Origin: an uncultured Pseudohongiella sp.
Lineage (GTDB): Bacteria; Pseudomonadota; Gammaproteobacteria; Pseudomonadales; Pseudohongiellaceae
Direction: 5' to 3'
Assembly: GCA_902597095.1 (NCBI GenBank)
Contig: CACJWK010000007.1
Coordinates: 28,038-92,037 of the forward strand
DNA length: 64,000 nt
Shown: positions 46,558 to 56,125 of the stretch, one piece after another
Layout of the letters: the number at the start of each line of letters is the position of its first letter
Numbering within the stretch: the first letter of the stretch is position 1
Notes under the pieces: model-generated
Told to the model about the DNA's origin: nothing
Seen by the model: the letters and a program-made list of their open reading frames with translations, nothing else
The model's database searches: none
Made by a program: the position numbers and the translations under genes

Positions 46558-47607
46558 TTAGTCGTCGTCAGAACCGATCTCTTCCTCTAATTCCAGGCGC
46601 CGGGCACCGGCCAGCATGCCGGGCATCGCATGGTTACCTTCATGACAGGCATACTCATACATCTCGCCTTCCATTTCATGAAAGCTCAACTCTGCTGTCC
46701 AGGGCTGTAGATAGAGATTGTCGTCCTCCACAGTAAACTGATAGACGATCTCTGTCTCTGAGTACCGCTCAAAGCGCTCGACAATGCGGCCTTGCGCAGT
46801 TATGGGCACAGAGCTCTCAGCCATTTGTTTCGGGTTGATATTGACGGTTTCCACCAACAGCATACCGTCCTCATACCAACCAACTGAATCTCCCAGCCAT
46901 TGCTTGAGAACAGCGGGGCGCCGATTTGCACGAGCCTCTTCAGCTGAATCGAAAACTGGAATAATGCGGGCATCGTGAGCCATTTCGACAGCGATCATGA
47001 CATAGTCATCTGACTGCACGATTTCATAAGTGCTGTTATACAGGGTGCCCATCATTCCCGGGCCGGCCGTGTTGCCAAAACCCAAGAGGCAGCGCTCAGC
47101 CAGTGGGAAAGCCTCCGGACCGTCATCTACTCCAATGCCGGTCAGATAGCGGGCGCCGTAGTTACGCACATCCCAATCCGGCTTGGGTTGCTCAACCCGC
47201 GGAAGACGACCATTGGGAGGATCAATAATATAAGAGGTCCTGAACTCTCCCTTTACGGAGGCCAGAGTAGAGCCCGGATCGGTCCAGAATAAGTTATAAC
47301 CGCGCAGACCAAAATCCTGCGCACCCGCAGGCGGGGCACCAGTGTCGGGATCGACTGCCGGACCATTCTCGATATTTTCTGCAGAGATACCCGCCAAGCC
47401 CATACCGGACACCAGTTGTGCCGCCTGCTCAGCACTGACTACCAGATCTTCCACGCCACGTGGCCGGGAGAGACTCGTACGGGATGCATTAGTCCAGGTG
47501 CCAGTCAGCTCAGGGCGCGCCTCTCCCTGAGCCAGGCCTGAGATTGAATGGCTCAGTGAAAAACCTAGAACCGCGGTTCCCAGAAACAGCTTCTTGGTGC
47601 TGACCAT
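46558..47607 (-). CDS. Exported protein of the GKPDFSGIW/CHEGN family, member 3
   Basis: 349 residues from the ATG at 47607, with a strong AGGAGGG site; the frame extends to 47763 but that part is not protein-like. Signal peptide ends SGLAQ. The shared core is present: ELTGTWTN, ERCLLGFGNTAGP, NSTYEIVQSDDYVMIAVEMAHDARIIPVF, GWYEDGMLLVETVNIN, VERFERYSETEIVYQFTVEDD and the C-terminal MYEYACHEGNHAM, closest to member 2 at 22779. No known function. Confidence 0.72.
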   Translation of the reverse strand: MVSTKKLFLGTAVLGFSLSHSISGLAQGEARPELTGTWTNASRTSLSRPRGVEDLVVSAEQAAQLVSGMGLAGISAENIENGPAVDPDTGAPPAGAQDFGLRGYNLFWTDPGSTLASVKGEFRTSYIIDPPNGRLPRVEQPKPDWDVRNYGARYLTGIGVDDGPEAFPLAERCLLGFGNTAGPGMMGTLYNSTYEIVQSDDYVMIAVEMAHDARIIPVFDSAEEARANRRPAVLKQWLGDSVGWYEDGMLLVETVNINPKQMAESSVPITAQGRIVERFERYSETEIVYQFTVEDDNLYLQPWTAELSFHEMEGEMYEYACHEGNHAMPGMLAGARRLELEEEIGSDDD

Positions 47608-47818
47608 GCCAAAACCCTCCTGATAACAGGCAGGCAAGCTGCCTTGATTACATCGTGTGACTATGACCCGATTGTACTCCTTATTCGCCGGCTTATCTCC
47701 CTCATTTTCCGCTGAGGGGGATCCGGTACAGACCAGTACCTGGGTGTTGAATTTGCAGGCCATAAGGCGATACTCTGACCCAAACTCTAAGGTTGTTTAC
47801 TAAATTACAGGGGCCAAC

Positions 47819-48430
47819 ATGAACCGTGCAGACCTTATTGTGCTGATTCGTCAGCGCTTACGCGTGACCTTTTTTCTCATGGCTAGCTTTTCTGCAGCAA
47901 ACGCGACGGCTCAGGGTGAATGGATCACGCTGATCGACGGAACGAAAGGCATTGAAAATTTCACTCCCCTCGGGGATGCGAACTGGACTGCCGAGATGGC
48001 TTCCATCCGTGCGACCGAAGCAAGCGGATCCTCCTGGCTGGTCAGCAGGCAAAGCTACACAAATTTTGAAATCCGAGTCGAATTTTGGGCATCCCATGAT
48101 GCCAACAGCGGTATTTATCTTCGCTGTCAGAACCCCGAGCGTATCACGGATCGCGACTGCTATGAGGCCAATATTTTCGATCAGCGCCCTGAAGCCGCTT
48201 ACGGCACAGGAGGCATCGTTCATGTGGCGCCAGTTTCTGTGCCCTCGCCAAAAGCGGGCGATCGCTGGAACATCTACCGAATAGTGATGAATGGCGATCA
48301 TCTCATTGTGGAATTGAATAATGAGCGGACTGTTGACGTGCGAGATGACAAACTCGCCAGTGGCCCTTTTGCTCTTCAGTGGGCCCGAGGTGAGATGCGT
48401 TTTCGCAAGGTCCAAATCAGGGAGCTCTGA
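47819..48430 (+). CDS. Exported DUF1080 (3-keto-disaccharide hydrolase-like) protein
   Basis: 203 residues with a signal peptide (about 1-33, ending ATAQ). A single beta-sandwich: WITLIDGTKGIENFTPLGDANW, SYTNFEIRVEFWASHDANSGIYLRCQ, ANIFDQRPEAAYGTGGIV and RWNIYRIVMNGDHLIVELNNERTVD follow DUF1080 closely. Some members cleave 3-keto-glycosides; others bind sugars. It is convergent with the phosphatase gene (8-base gap). Confidence 0.85.
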   Translation: MNRADLIVLIRQRLRVTFFLMASFSAANATAQGEWITLIDGTKGIENFTPLGDANWTAEMASIRATEASGSSWLVSRQSYTNFEIRVEFWASHDANSGIYLRCQNPERITDRDCYEANIFDQRPEAAYGTGGIVHVAPVSVPSPKAGDRWNIYRIVMNGDHLIVELNNERTVDVRDDKLASGPFALQWARGEMRFRKVQIREL

Positions 48431-48438
48431 CAGAATTT

Positions 48439-49539
48439 TTAATTTGCTTGGGCCAAGTCGTCAATGAGCCGCCGCAGAGCAGCTGGTGCATCCGGCTTGA
48501 GGTCTGACAGTCTCTGCAGATATTCCAGAGGAGAACGCCCTTCCGGAATGCGCAGCCGTTCGCCTTGCTGCAGTGCGGTGAGCTGATCGTTCTCGATGAG
48601 CAGGCTTGCCCCATGGCTGCCATAATATGAAGACATCCCGGTGTCCACGATCAGCACTTTTCCATCAAAGCGGGGCAGAATAACGCCAGTTCCCGGAGTG
48701 TGACCAAGGATGATGTGGTCGACTTCGTAGAACTTCAGCACTGCGTCAACGTGGGCCGCCTCTTCTGCCTCCGGGTTCTGGGCAAGACCGCGATACCACA
48801 GTGGGCCATCTTGCGCTTCCGACAGCATGATCTCCGCAGTGTGTTTGCCTGCCAGTTCATTGCGAATCTGACTGTTAATGTCTTCGAGCGAACTTCCCAG
48901 TAGGGCCGGGCTGAGACCACCATGCAGGAAAAGGTAGCGATCAATCTTGATCACTGCATTATGACTCAGCACCCAACTGCCGAATTCCCCCTCCGGTGCC
49001 CAGGCAAAACGATGCTCGACATAGCCGAGGGGAAATTGTTCCTCAAAGGATTCTCTGAACGCGGAATCAGGTTCGAAATCAGGATCGTCCGCCTGCCGGC
49101 TGAGCACTGTTTGTTCGTAGTACCTGTTGCGGTATTGTCGGGATTGCCCACTGCGAAACGCCGAATACTCGCCGGGGTGGACGTAGCGCAGATCACCGAG
49201 CATGTTCATTGCTTCATGATTGCCGATCAGCGCATGGACACGGCCCCCTGCGTCAGCCGCCTGCTTTTCGAGCTTGCGCAGCAGCTCAATCACCCGATCA
49301 GTATCTGGCCCGCGATCAGGGAGATCACCAACCTGAACCAGATGGGTGTCACCCGCAATCCAGTTGCGCCGCCGATTGATCAACTCGGCCTCGCGCAACA
49401 CCTCAACAAAACTGTCGTAATCTCCGTGAACGTCCCCTATCGCTACAATTCGGTTGACACCCAAAAATTCAGATTGTGCGAATACCGCAGGCGCACCGTA
49501 AAGGCAGGAACAGAGCAAGACAACGCGAATAAAGTTCAT
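48439..49539 (-). CDS. Exported PPP-family metallophosphatase (Shewanella-like type)
   Basis: 366 residues from the ATG at 49539 (the frame extends to 49632). A signal peptide (about 1-21, ending VFAQS) is followed by the metallophosphoesterase motifs GDVHGDYDSF, GDLPDRGPDTD, GNHEAMN and a late GHTPGTG with GxDTGMSS-like end. The GDxHG / GDxxDRG / GNHE order marks the phosphoprotein phosphatase superfamily; the exported form resembles Shewanella-like phosphatases. It is 20 bases downstream of the putative kinase-like gene, so probably the same operon. Confidence 0.85.
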   Translation of the reverse strand: MNFIRVVLLCSCLYGAPAVFAQSEFLGVNRIVAIGDVHGDYDSFVEVLREAELINRRRNWIAGDTHLVQVGDLPDRGPDTDRVIELLRKLEKQAADAGGRVHALIGNHEAMNMLGDLRYVHPGEYSAFRSGQSRQYRNRYYEQTVLSRQADDPDFEPDSAFRESFEEQFPLGYVEHRFAWAPEGEFGSWVLSHNAVIKIDRYLFLHGGLSPALLGSSLEDINSQIRNELAGKHTAEIMLSEAQDGPLWYRGLAQNPEAEEAAHVDAVLKFYEVDHIILGHTPGTGVILPRFDGKVLIVDTGMSSYYGSHGASLLIENDQLTALQQGERLRIPEGRSPLEYLQRLSDLKPDAPAALRRLIDDLAQAN

Positions 49540-49558
49540 GACGATGACGAGCCGGGTG

Positions 49559-50632
49559 TTACCGGCATTTTTCCAGAATCTGCCGGCGAAGATCCCTAGG
49601 ATCATTGATGGTCTCAAAAAAACCCTCAACAAAACCGCGCGTGCGTTTCTCAGCCATCATGTCAGTCACCTCGGTCTCAATCGACCGGAACCTGGCCAGC
49701 GCGTTACTCATAACAGCTTCGTCCACGCAAAAGCCACGATAGAGACGAGTGCGATTGCTGCGAATGCGAAACTGCGGCAGAGGCTCAGGGGCGTAGCTGG
49801 TGTCGACAAACCCAGAGGCATCAAAGTCGTAAGGTACCGGATAGTAGGACTCGCCTGACGCCAGCAATTTGGCATTATGACAGCATTCTTCTTCCGGAGG
49901 CCCCTGAATCAGAGAAAAATCCGTATTGCCCACGAAGTACATAAACAGTGACACCAGAGCCCCTTGCAGAGGATTAAGCGCTGAAGCGGACACACTGTTA
50001 GCCTCGACCTCCTCCATGGCAAACCGATCTGCCAGACGATTCTGATGCTCAATGAAGAAACCAACATGGGTGCGACTGTCGCCCTCTTCACTGTCAACAT
50101 AGGTGACCAAAAGTTCGCGGGTATCGAAGTGAAATTCACTCAGGCGGGAGAAGATCTGATAGGCCTGCAGCTCGCGTCGGATGTAGTCGGCATAGCGACT
50201 CTGGCGGCGACACTGCACCACAAGCTTGAGACGATTTTGATTTTCAAACAGGGTGCCCGGAAGCTGACCACGACGCAGATCAACCCACAGCTGTGAGTAG
50301 CTGCAATTGGACTTACTGAGCCGCCAGTTTCCACGCACTTCAAAGCGCGCATCAAGCACCACAGGCTCACCGTCATGGCCGGTATAGGTCAGAGTGCCAC
50401 GGTACTCCTGGTCTTTATCCCGTTCATCGTCTATTTGTTCAAACGGAGCAGTCAGAGTAATCGCCAGCGGCGCAGAGTCTGCAAACAGCGGATCCGCCGG
50501 TGCTGTCTGCGCTGCCTGTTCTGCCTGCGCAGAGGCTGCCGCGCTGGTGATGGACAACATGAAGGCCAGCACCATCGTCAGAGCCGGCTGACCGGTCACG
50601 TTTTGAGTTTTGGACGGATTGTTTGCAAGCAT
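49559..50632 (-). CDS. Exported protein, possible CotH/HipA-like kinase fold
   Basis: 357 residues. A signal-like segment (about 18-36) is followed by FEVRGNWRLSKSNCSYSQLW and RLKLVVQCR, resembling the N-lobe of CotH-type proteins. In the second half GNTD (235-238), HN (252-253) and YDFD (D269, D271) follow the catalytic and metal-binding order of CotH/HipA-like atypical kinases. Conserved cysteines (ECCHN) are additional. The rest, YAPEPLPQFRIRSNRTRLYRGFC, is a clear block but unknown. Kinase activity is inference. It precedes a phosphatase in the same direction, so a kinase/phosphatase pair is possible. Confidence 0.6.
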   Translation of the reverse strand: MLANNPSKTQNVTGQPALTMVLAFMLSITSAAASAQAEQAAQTAPADPLFADSAPLAITLTAPFEQIDDERDKDQEYRGTLTYTGHDGEPVVLDARFEVRGNWRLSKSNCSYSQLWVDLRRGQLPGTLFENQNRLKLVVQCRRQSRYADYIRRELQAYQIFSRLSEFHFDTRELLVTYVDSEEGDSRTHVGFFIEHQNRLADRFAMEEVEANSVSASALNPLQGALVSLFMYFVGNTDFSLIQGPPEEECCHNAKLLASGESYYPVPYDFDASGFVDTSYAPEPLPQFRIRSNRTRLYRGFCVDEAVMSNALARFRSIETEVTDMMAEKRTRGFVEGFFETINDPRDLRRQILEKCR

Positions 50633-50730
50633 TACGCCAGTGTAACGCTGGAGTATGTGGCCCGCAACATGATATACATCTTGTTATAGCGAAGATTTAC
50701 ATCAAGCAGAGAACTGATTAGCATCAACCG

Positions 50731-51531
50731 ATGAACACTGACCCCAATCACGGCATGCTTCAGAAATATATCGCGATTCTTGATCACAAGACGGGCACGG
50801 TGCTGCTGCTGTGTCCGGCGATTACCTATGCCTGCTATACATTCAGTCTCAGTTACAATCTGAACATCACACTGTTCAGTGTTGCAGTAATTTTTCCGCT
50901 GGTGTTTACTATTCGAGAAGCGTTTAGAAAACGCGACAGCGTGATCAAACTGCTGAGCCGGTTTAAGGCATCACTCAATGCAACTTATTATTGTTTTGCC
51001 AACAACAACAAACTGAGCGAAGACGCAAAACGCGAGGTTGCGGAACATCTGAACTGCGTGTCGCGGATTTTCCTGGATGCTTTGCAGGGGAGCGACTTTG
51101 ACCAACAGGCAGTCAGGGACAAACTTAATGACGTTTTTGAATTTGTGAATGATCACCGCAGCGTGATTTCGACCGGTGTCGCCCTGAAAATCATCCGCTT
51201 TCTTAAAGATGTCGATGAAAGCATGGAAAACACTGTCGGCCTTAAGCTACATGGGACGCCCATCAGCCTGCGTGCATACTGCCTGGTGTTTATCTACGTC
51301 TTTCCGTTTATTTTCATCCCGACTCTGATCAATGATTTGAATACCAGCGCGCCGGTTCTTGTCTACGCGCTTGCCATGATCCATGGCTTTATCCTGATTT
51401 CACTTTACAACGTTCAGGACGCCATGGAAGACCCGTTCGATCAGGTCGGTCTGGATGACATCAAGCTTGAGGAATTTCACTTCGAAAAAAACGCGCAGCT
51501 GTTTCAGAAATCCCCAGGAACCTCTGCCTAG
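50731..51531 (+). CDS. Bestrophin-like membrane protein
   Basis: 266 residues with four hydrophobic segments, two near residues 20-65 and two near 190-235, separated by a helical cytoplasmic part. The end NVQDAMEDPFDQVGLDDIKLEEF resembles the EDPF-x-D-D-L tail of bestrophin-type anion channels (YneE/UPF0187). The middle and the short length are less typical, so the family call is tentative. It converges with malic enzyme (18-base gap). Confidence 0.6.
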   Translation: MNTDPNHGMLQKYIAILDHKTGTVLLLCPAITYACYTFSLSYNLNITLFSVAVIFPLVFTIREAFRKRDSVIKLLSRFKASLNATYYCFANNNKLSEDAKREVAEHLNCVSRIFLDALQGSDFDQQAVRDKLNDVFEFVNDHRSVISTGVALKIIRFLKDVDESMENTVGLKLHGTPISLRAYCLVFIYVFPFIFIPTLINDLNTSAPVLVYALAMIHGFILISLYNVQDAMEDPFDQVGLDDIKLEEFHFEKNAQLFQKSPGTSA

Positions 51532-51549
51532 GAACGCAGACGCGCAAGA

Positions 51550-53250
51550 CTATCTTGCTCGCATCGCGACACGACGGTACTCGCGATACTCCGGCTTCCA
51601 GAAGTTTCGCTCTATATGGCCTTTCAGTTCTTTCTCAGTGGTGCGAAGCGCCCAACCTTCGTCCTGAGCGACGCAGGCAACGGCCAAGGCGATCTCCTTG
51701 CTTATTTCTGTCAGCGAGGTCAGGGGTGGCAGGATACCGTCTTCCGGAGTCCCCTCCGCTGGCGCCAGCTCGGCGAGCGTTTTGCTGGCCACCATGAGCA
51801 TCTTATCTGTCACTCTTGAAGCCATGGCAGAAATCACACCTAAGCCGACCCCCGGGAAAATATAACTGTTATTGCACTGGGATATCTCGATGCTGCGGCC
51901 TTCAAATTCGACCCGGCCAAAAGGGCTTCCGGTCGCGACAATCGCCTGCCCTTTAGTCCACTTCAGCACGTCTGCAGGGTGCGCCTCAACCAGTTTCGAG
52001 GGGTTACTGAGAGGAAATATAATCGGGGTAGGACAGCTGTCATGCATGGCTTTGATCACAGCTTTCGTGAACAGACCCGAAATGCCTGATGCTCCGATCA
52101 GCACCGACGCGCCGGCATTAACTATGACGTCATACAATCCCGGACTGGCGCCCACTTGAGTTAACGACCAGGCTGCGACAGCACTGCGGCTCTGAACCAA
52201 GCGCGCCTGGAAATCCCTCAGATTTTCAGAGCCTTCTACCAGTAGGCCTTGCATGTCCACCATAAAAATTCGTGAACGCGCAGCCTTGTCGTCGAGACCC
52301 TGCTCAACCATTGCCGATATGATCAGCTCAGCGATACCGCAGCCAGCAGATCCGGCTCCCACCAGAACAAACCGCTGATCACACAACTGCTCGCCCTTTT
52401 TCCTGCAGGCGGCCAGGAGAGAACCCAGGGTAATCGCGGCTGTTCCCTGAATATCATCATTAAAGCAGCACACCCGCTCCCGGTGCCGCTGCAGCAGAGG
52501 CATGGCATTGGGCTGGGCAAAATCCTCAAACTGGACTAAGACTCCCGGCCACCGCGCCTGCAGAGCGTCGATGAAACCATCAACAAATGCGTTGTATTCA
52601 ACAGCGCTGATTCTCGGAGACCGCCGACCCATGTACATTGGATCGTCCAGTGCCTGCGGGTTATTTGTGCCCACATCCAGCGCAACCGGCAGCGTATAAG
52701 CCGGGGAGATTCCACCACAGGCGGTGTACAGCGACAGCTTGCCGATCGCAATCCCCATACCGCCAACCCCCTGATCGCCCAGTCCCAGCACCCGTTCCCC
52801 GTCGGTCACCACCACCACCTTCACTTTATCCTTGGTCACGCTACGCAGAATTTCGTCCAGATAATCACGATCGTCATAGGAAACAAAGATGCCGCGGGCA
52901 CTGCGATAGATGTCTGAAAAATGCTCACAGGCATCACCGACGGTAGGGGTATAAATGATCGGAAGCATCTCCACCAGATGCTCTGACAGCAGTCGGTAGA
53001 ATAATGTCTCGTTGTTGTCCTGAACGGCCCGCAGGTAAATATGCTTGTTGATCGGCTCGTCAAAACTGCAGTACTGCTGATAGCAGCGTTCAACCTGCTC
53101 CTCGATAGTTTCATATACGGGAGGTAACAGACCAATCAGATTGAACGTGCGGCGTTCTTCCGGAGAAAACGCTGATCCTTTGTTCAGCAGGGGCGTCTCC
53201 AGCAGAGAAGGGCCTGCGTACGAGATATAAATAGGTTTGGATTCAGACAT
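51550..53250 (-). CDS. maeA: NAD-dependent malic enzyme
   Basis: 566 residues, matching SfcA/MaeA length. It converts malate to pyruvate, CO2 and NADH. Features are [47 protein letters not shown] (malate and metal region), [13 protein letters not shown] with [16 protein letters not shown], the NAD fold [16 protein letters not shown] and [10 protein letters not shown]. Starts at the ATG at 53250. It is downstream of lptG (41-base gap) on the same strand; a short imperfect hairpin sits in the gap, so it may have its own transcript. Confidence 0.95.
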   Translation of the reverse strand: MSESKPIYISYAGPSLLETPLLNKGSAFSPEERRTFNLIGLLPPVYETIEEQVERCYQQYCSFDEPINKHIYLRAVQDNNETLFYRLLSEHLVEMLPIIYTPTVGDACEHFSDIYRSARGIFVSYDDRDYLDEILRSVTKDKVKVVVVTDGERVLGLGDQGVGGMGIAIGKLSLYTACGGISPAYTLPVALDVGTNNPQALDDPMYMGRRSPRISAVEYNAFVDGFIDALQARWPGVLVQFEDFAQPNAMPLLQRHRERVCCFNDDIQGTAAITLGSLLAACRKKGEQLCDQRFVLVGAGSAGCGIAELIISAMVEQGLDDKAARSRIFMVDMQGLLVEGSENLRDFQARLVQSRSAVAAWSLTQVGASPGLYDVIVNAGASVLIGASGISGLFTKAVIKAMHDSCPTPIIFPLSNPSKLVEAHPADVLKWTKGQAIVATGSPFGRVEFEGRSIEISQCNNSYIFPGVGLGVISAMASRVTDKMLMVASKTLAELAPAEGTPEDGILPPLTSLTEISKEIALAVACVAQDEGWALRTTEKELKGHIERNFWKPEYREYRRVAMRAR

Positions 53251-53291
53251 CAGAATACCCGCTTGAGAAAGTCACTTTTCAAGACCGTGGA

Positions 53292-54368
53292 TCAGGCAAC
53301 CCGTCGCATGAGAAACACGCCGCTCAATGCACATAAAGCCACTGGCGTGAGCACTGCCATCAACGGGCTGACGCCATAGATCAGGCTCACCGGCTCCATC
53401 ATGCGCTGTACCAGAGTGAACGCCAGGCCGGTGCCGATCGCAACGAAGATCCGAAACCCCATGGTCGCCTCCCGCAGCGGTCCGAATACGAAGGAAATCG
53501 CGAGCACAACCAGCGCAAGAGTAGACAGTGGCTGTAGCAATTTTTTCCAGAACGCGAGAAAGTAAATACCGCTGTCGAGCCCTTCTGAGGAAAAGAACTG
53601 AGCGAAACGATACAGGCCCGACAGCGACTGTTTTTCCGGCTCAACCAGCAACACACTGAGCAATTCAGGTGACAGATCGGCCTGCCAATCCTCCTGAAGG
53701 TACCGGCTGGAGATAACCTGCCTGTCAGCGAACAGACTCTGGCTCACATTGTCCATGCGCCAGTAGCCTCCTGCCGCCGTCGAGACATACTCGCCAGACT
53801 CTGCAAAGCTGGCAGACTCCAATTCACGCTGTTCATTGATGCGATATCTGCTCACGCCAATCAGCTGCTCACCCCCCGGCGCAATGGCATTGATGTGGAT
53901 ATAGTCGTCGCCGATTTTGCGCCAGGTTCCTGCCTCGGAATTGATCGAAGTCGAACCACTCAGCTGGACTGCCTTATTCGAATTGGCAATCTGCTCAAGC
54001 GGCGGTGAGACAAATTCCCCGATAAACAGACTCAGCAACATGACGAAAAAAGTCGGCTTCAGAACAGCACCAACGATACGCCACTTGTGGACGCCGGCTG
54101 ACTGCATCACAATCAGCTCATTATTGGAAGCGAGAACACCCAGACCGATCAGGGCACCCCCGAGGGCGGCGTAAGGCAGCAGCTCATATAAACTGGTAGG
54201 GGTTGTCAGCAGAACAAACATCACAGCGTTGCCTGCATGATAATTGACGCCGGCCTCACCCAACTCATCAACCAGGGAAAAAATGAAATCCAGAGCCACT
54301 ACGACACCAAGTACCACGATCATAGCGAGCAACACTGCCTGACTGATATGCCGATCCAGGAGTTTCAT
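53292..54368 (-). CDS. lptG: LPS export ABC permease LptG
   Basis: 358 residues with six membrane segments around a central periplasmic beta-jellyroll (about 130-265). MKLLDRHISQAVLLAMIVVLGVVVALDF and LPYAALGGALIGLGVLASNNELIVMQSAGV are typical LptG features; the C-terminal FGPLREATMGFRIFVAIGTG also fits. With LptF and the LptB ATPase it extracts lipopolysaccharide from the inner membrane. Its start overlaps lptF by four bases. Confidence 0.95.
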   Translation of the reverse strand: MKLLDRHISQAVLLAMIVVLGVVVALDFIFSLVDELGEAGVNYHAGNAVMFVLLTTPTSLYELLPYAALGGALIGLGVLASNNELIVMQSAGVHKWRIVGAVLKPTFFVMLLSLFIGEFVSPPLEQIANSNKAVQLSGSTSINSEAGTWRKIGDDYIHINAIAPGGEQLIGVSRYRINEQRELESASFAESGEYVSTAAGGYWRMDNVSQSLFADRQVISSRYLQEDWQADLSPELLSVLLVEPEKQSLSGLYRFAQFFSSEGLDSGIYFLAFWKKLLQPLSTLALVVLAISFVFGPLREATMGFRIFVAIGTGLAFTLVQRMMEPVSLIYGVSPLMAVLTPVALCALSGVFLMRRVA

Positions 54369-55474
54369 GCTGTCTGAGGCAGCCTAAACCTGAACCTTTC
54401 TGGGCCCGCACGAAAGAGGACAGCTCCTGCCACTGCAAACAGAGCATGCACCCACCAGAGCCCGAACACGGGGCTGAGGTCTCCGTCAGCCACACGGTCG
54501 CGGCAGAATTCCAGGGCAATAAAATAGCCAATGTAGACCAGCACAGCCGGGAACAGTTTGGTATAGCGCCCCTGGCGAGGGCTGACGCGACTCATGGGCA
54601 CAGCGATCAACGCAATCACCGGAATCAAAAGCAACACAGAAATGCGCCATTGCAGTTCTGCACGATGCGCAATGTCATTAGAGTAGAAGAGCGACCAGGT
54701 ACTCAGCGTAGACTCCTCCAGCACTTCATCAAATTCAATAGGGGCAGGAAGCAGGATAGCCTGAGCATCAAACTGACCCACTCGGAATGCTCCCGACCCC
54801 GGCGTCCCGTCATACTGCAACACGTTTTCAAGTCGCATGAAACGCTCCCCGGTCGCTTCATCGATTTCCGGTCGTGCACTGTCAGCCAGAATGATTCTTG
54901 GCGGATCTTCGGAAGTCTGCCCGGCTGGCGTCAGCGCGACAAAGACATTGGCCAACTCACGCTCACCTCCACCGGAATTGAGAATCCTTTCTGTGTAGGT
55001 CACCCGCTCCCCGCTGCCAAAGGTTTGAAACTGACCAGCAACGATCAGATCCACCTCCGTCAACTCTTCTTGGGCCAAGCTGATCTGTTCACTTTCTCTC
55101 AGCCCCATGGGGGCAAGATAAAGCGCCAGGACTGCCATGAATACTGTAATCCATGCGGCAATCCCCATAACGTTCATCAAAAGGCGACCCTGACTGTATC
55201 CTGCGCTCATCAGTACCACCATTTCGTTATCGCCATACATGCGTCCGAAGGCAAGAATAATGGCCAGAAAGAACGCCAGAGGCACGATCACGAGCAGAAA
55301 CTCAGGAATCCGGTACAGCATGAGCAAAACCAAAATATCAGGCGCTTTTTCCCCGACAACCGCCTCGGCCAGATATTGAACAAAGCGTCCGGTCAGCACC
55401 ACGAAAAGAAGGACGGAAGTCACCACCGCTGAGATTTGCAGAATCTGTCTTGACACATATCTAAAAACAATCAC
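54365..55474 (-). CDS. lptF: LPS export ABC permease LptF
   Basis: 369 residues from the GTG at 55474, giving the usual opening MIVFRYVSRQILQ; a TTG five codons earlier is less likely. Six membrane segments with YRIPEFLLVIVPLAFFLAIILAFGRMYGDNEMVVLMSAGYS, a coupling-helix region typical of LptF, and a periplasmic jellyroll. Partner of LptG. Commonly the lptFG pair is divergent from pepA; here the upstream gene is a DUF6702-like protein on the same strand. Confidence 0.95.
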   Translation of the reverse strand: MIVFRYVSRQILQISAVVTSVLLFVVLTGRFVQYLAEAVVGEKAPDILVLLMLYRIPEFLLVIVPLAFFLAIILAFGRMYGDNEMVVLMSAGYSQGRLLMNVMGIAAWITVFMAVLALYLAPMGLRESEQISLAQEELTEVDLIVAGQFQTFGSGERVTYTERILNSGGGERELANVFVALTPAGQTSEDPPRIILADSARPEIDEATGERFMRLENVLQYDGTPGSGAFRVGQFDAQAILLPAPIEFDEVLEESTLSTWSLFYSNDIAHRAELQWRISVLLLIPVIALIAVPMSRVSPRQGRYTKLFPAVLVYIGYFIALEFCRDRVADGDLSPVFGLWWVHALFAVAGAVLFRAGPERFRFRLPQTA

Positions 55475-55558
55475 GATCGCGCCCGCCAAAAGTAGAACAG
55501 ATTTTTTCAGAATGATCGATATAGATTAAGCCAACACCGATGGCATATAGAACCCTGA

Positions 55559-56125
55559 TCAAGCATCCAACTCCACAGTAAGTGCTTCTGCCGAACCGTC
55601 GAATGTCAGGCTGTATATCCTCTCGCCTATCTCGATATTGACCAGATTTGACTGATCCGACCAGACATCCCGAAGCGCGAGGTTTTCAATCGTAAATGCC
55701 GTGATGTCTTCCTGCGCAGGCATCTCCTGGTAAACCCACAGGAATTGCCCGTCTATCTCTTCTCCAACGTAAGACAAGCTCAGCACTTCAGGGTTTCCTT
55801 CACGAAAGCTTGCCTCAATTGAAAATCGGTTGATCACATAGCTGCTGAATAATTCCCGGGATTCTCGCGACTCCGCGAGCATCTGTCGCTCGCCAAAAAT
55901 CAATCCTGCCGCATGCTCGGCATCATGTATGAAGAAGCGGTGCATGACTTCAATGTTGCCGGTATTTTCATTGAACAATATCCGGGTGACTGCATTTTTT
56001 TGCTGATGCGCTTGAGCGGTCGAGAGCACGAGCAGGCCAAGAAGGACGCCGCCAAACCTGAGTGCTGCTCGACGCGCCGCTCGCAAACCGGTGGCTATGA
56101 TTATGCTACTGCTCCGTTTCTTCAT
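55559..56125 (-). CDS. Exported DUF6702-like protein
   Basis: 188 residues from the ATG at 56125, overlapping the M1 peptidase stop by 20 bases. It begins with a signal peptide (about 1-38, ending AQAHQQ). The mature part follows DUF6702: KNAVTRILFNENTGNIEVMHRFFIHDAEHAAGL, then strand blocks LSYVGEEIDGQFLWVYQEMP and FTIENLALRDVWSDQSNLVNIEIG. Proteins of this type often sit beside M1 peptidase genes, as here. Function unknown. Confidence 0.78.
   Translation of the reverse strand: MKKRSSSIIIATGLRAARRAALRFGGVLLGLLVLSTAQAHQQKNAVTRILFNENTGNIEVMHRFFIHDAEHAAGLIFGERQMLAESRESRELFSSYVINRFSIEASFREGNPEVLSLSYVGEEIDGQFLWVYQEMPAQEDITAFTIENLALRDVWSDQSNLVNIEIGERIYSLTFDGSAEALTVELDA

Noticed and set aside
48922..49599. 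A 225-codon plus-strand frame opposite the phosphatase
   Set aside because: The phosphatase has all metallophosphoesterase motifs; the antisense frame has no ribosome site or domain.
53262..53283. Imperfect hairpin between lptG and malic enzyme
   Set aside because: Arms CTTGAGAAAGT and ACTTTTCAAG need a bulge and no T-run follows; too weak to call a terminator.
54446..55432. A 328-codon plus-strand frame opposite lptF
   Set aside because: lptF is unmistakable and the antisense product is low-complexity and basic, without motifs.
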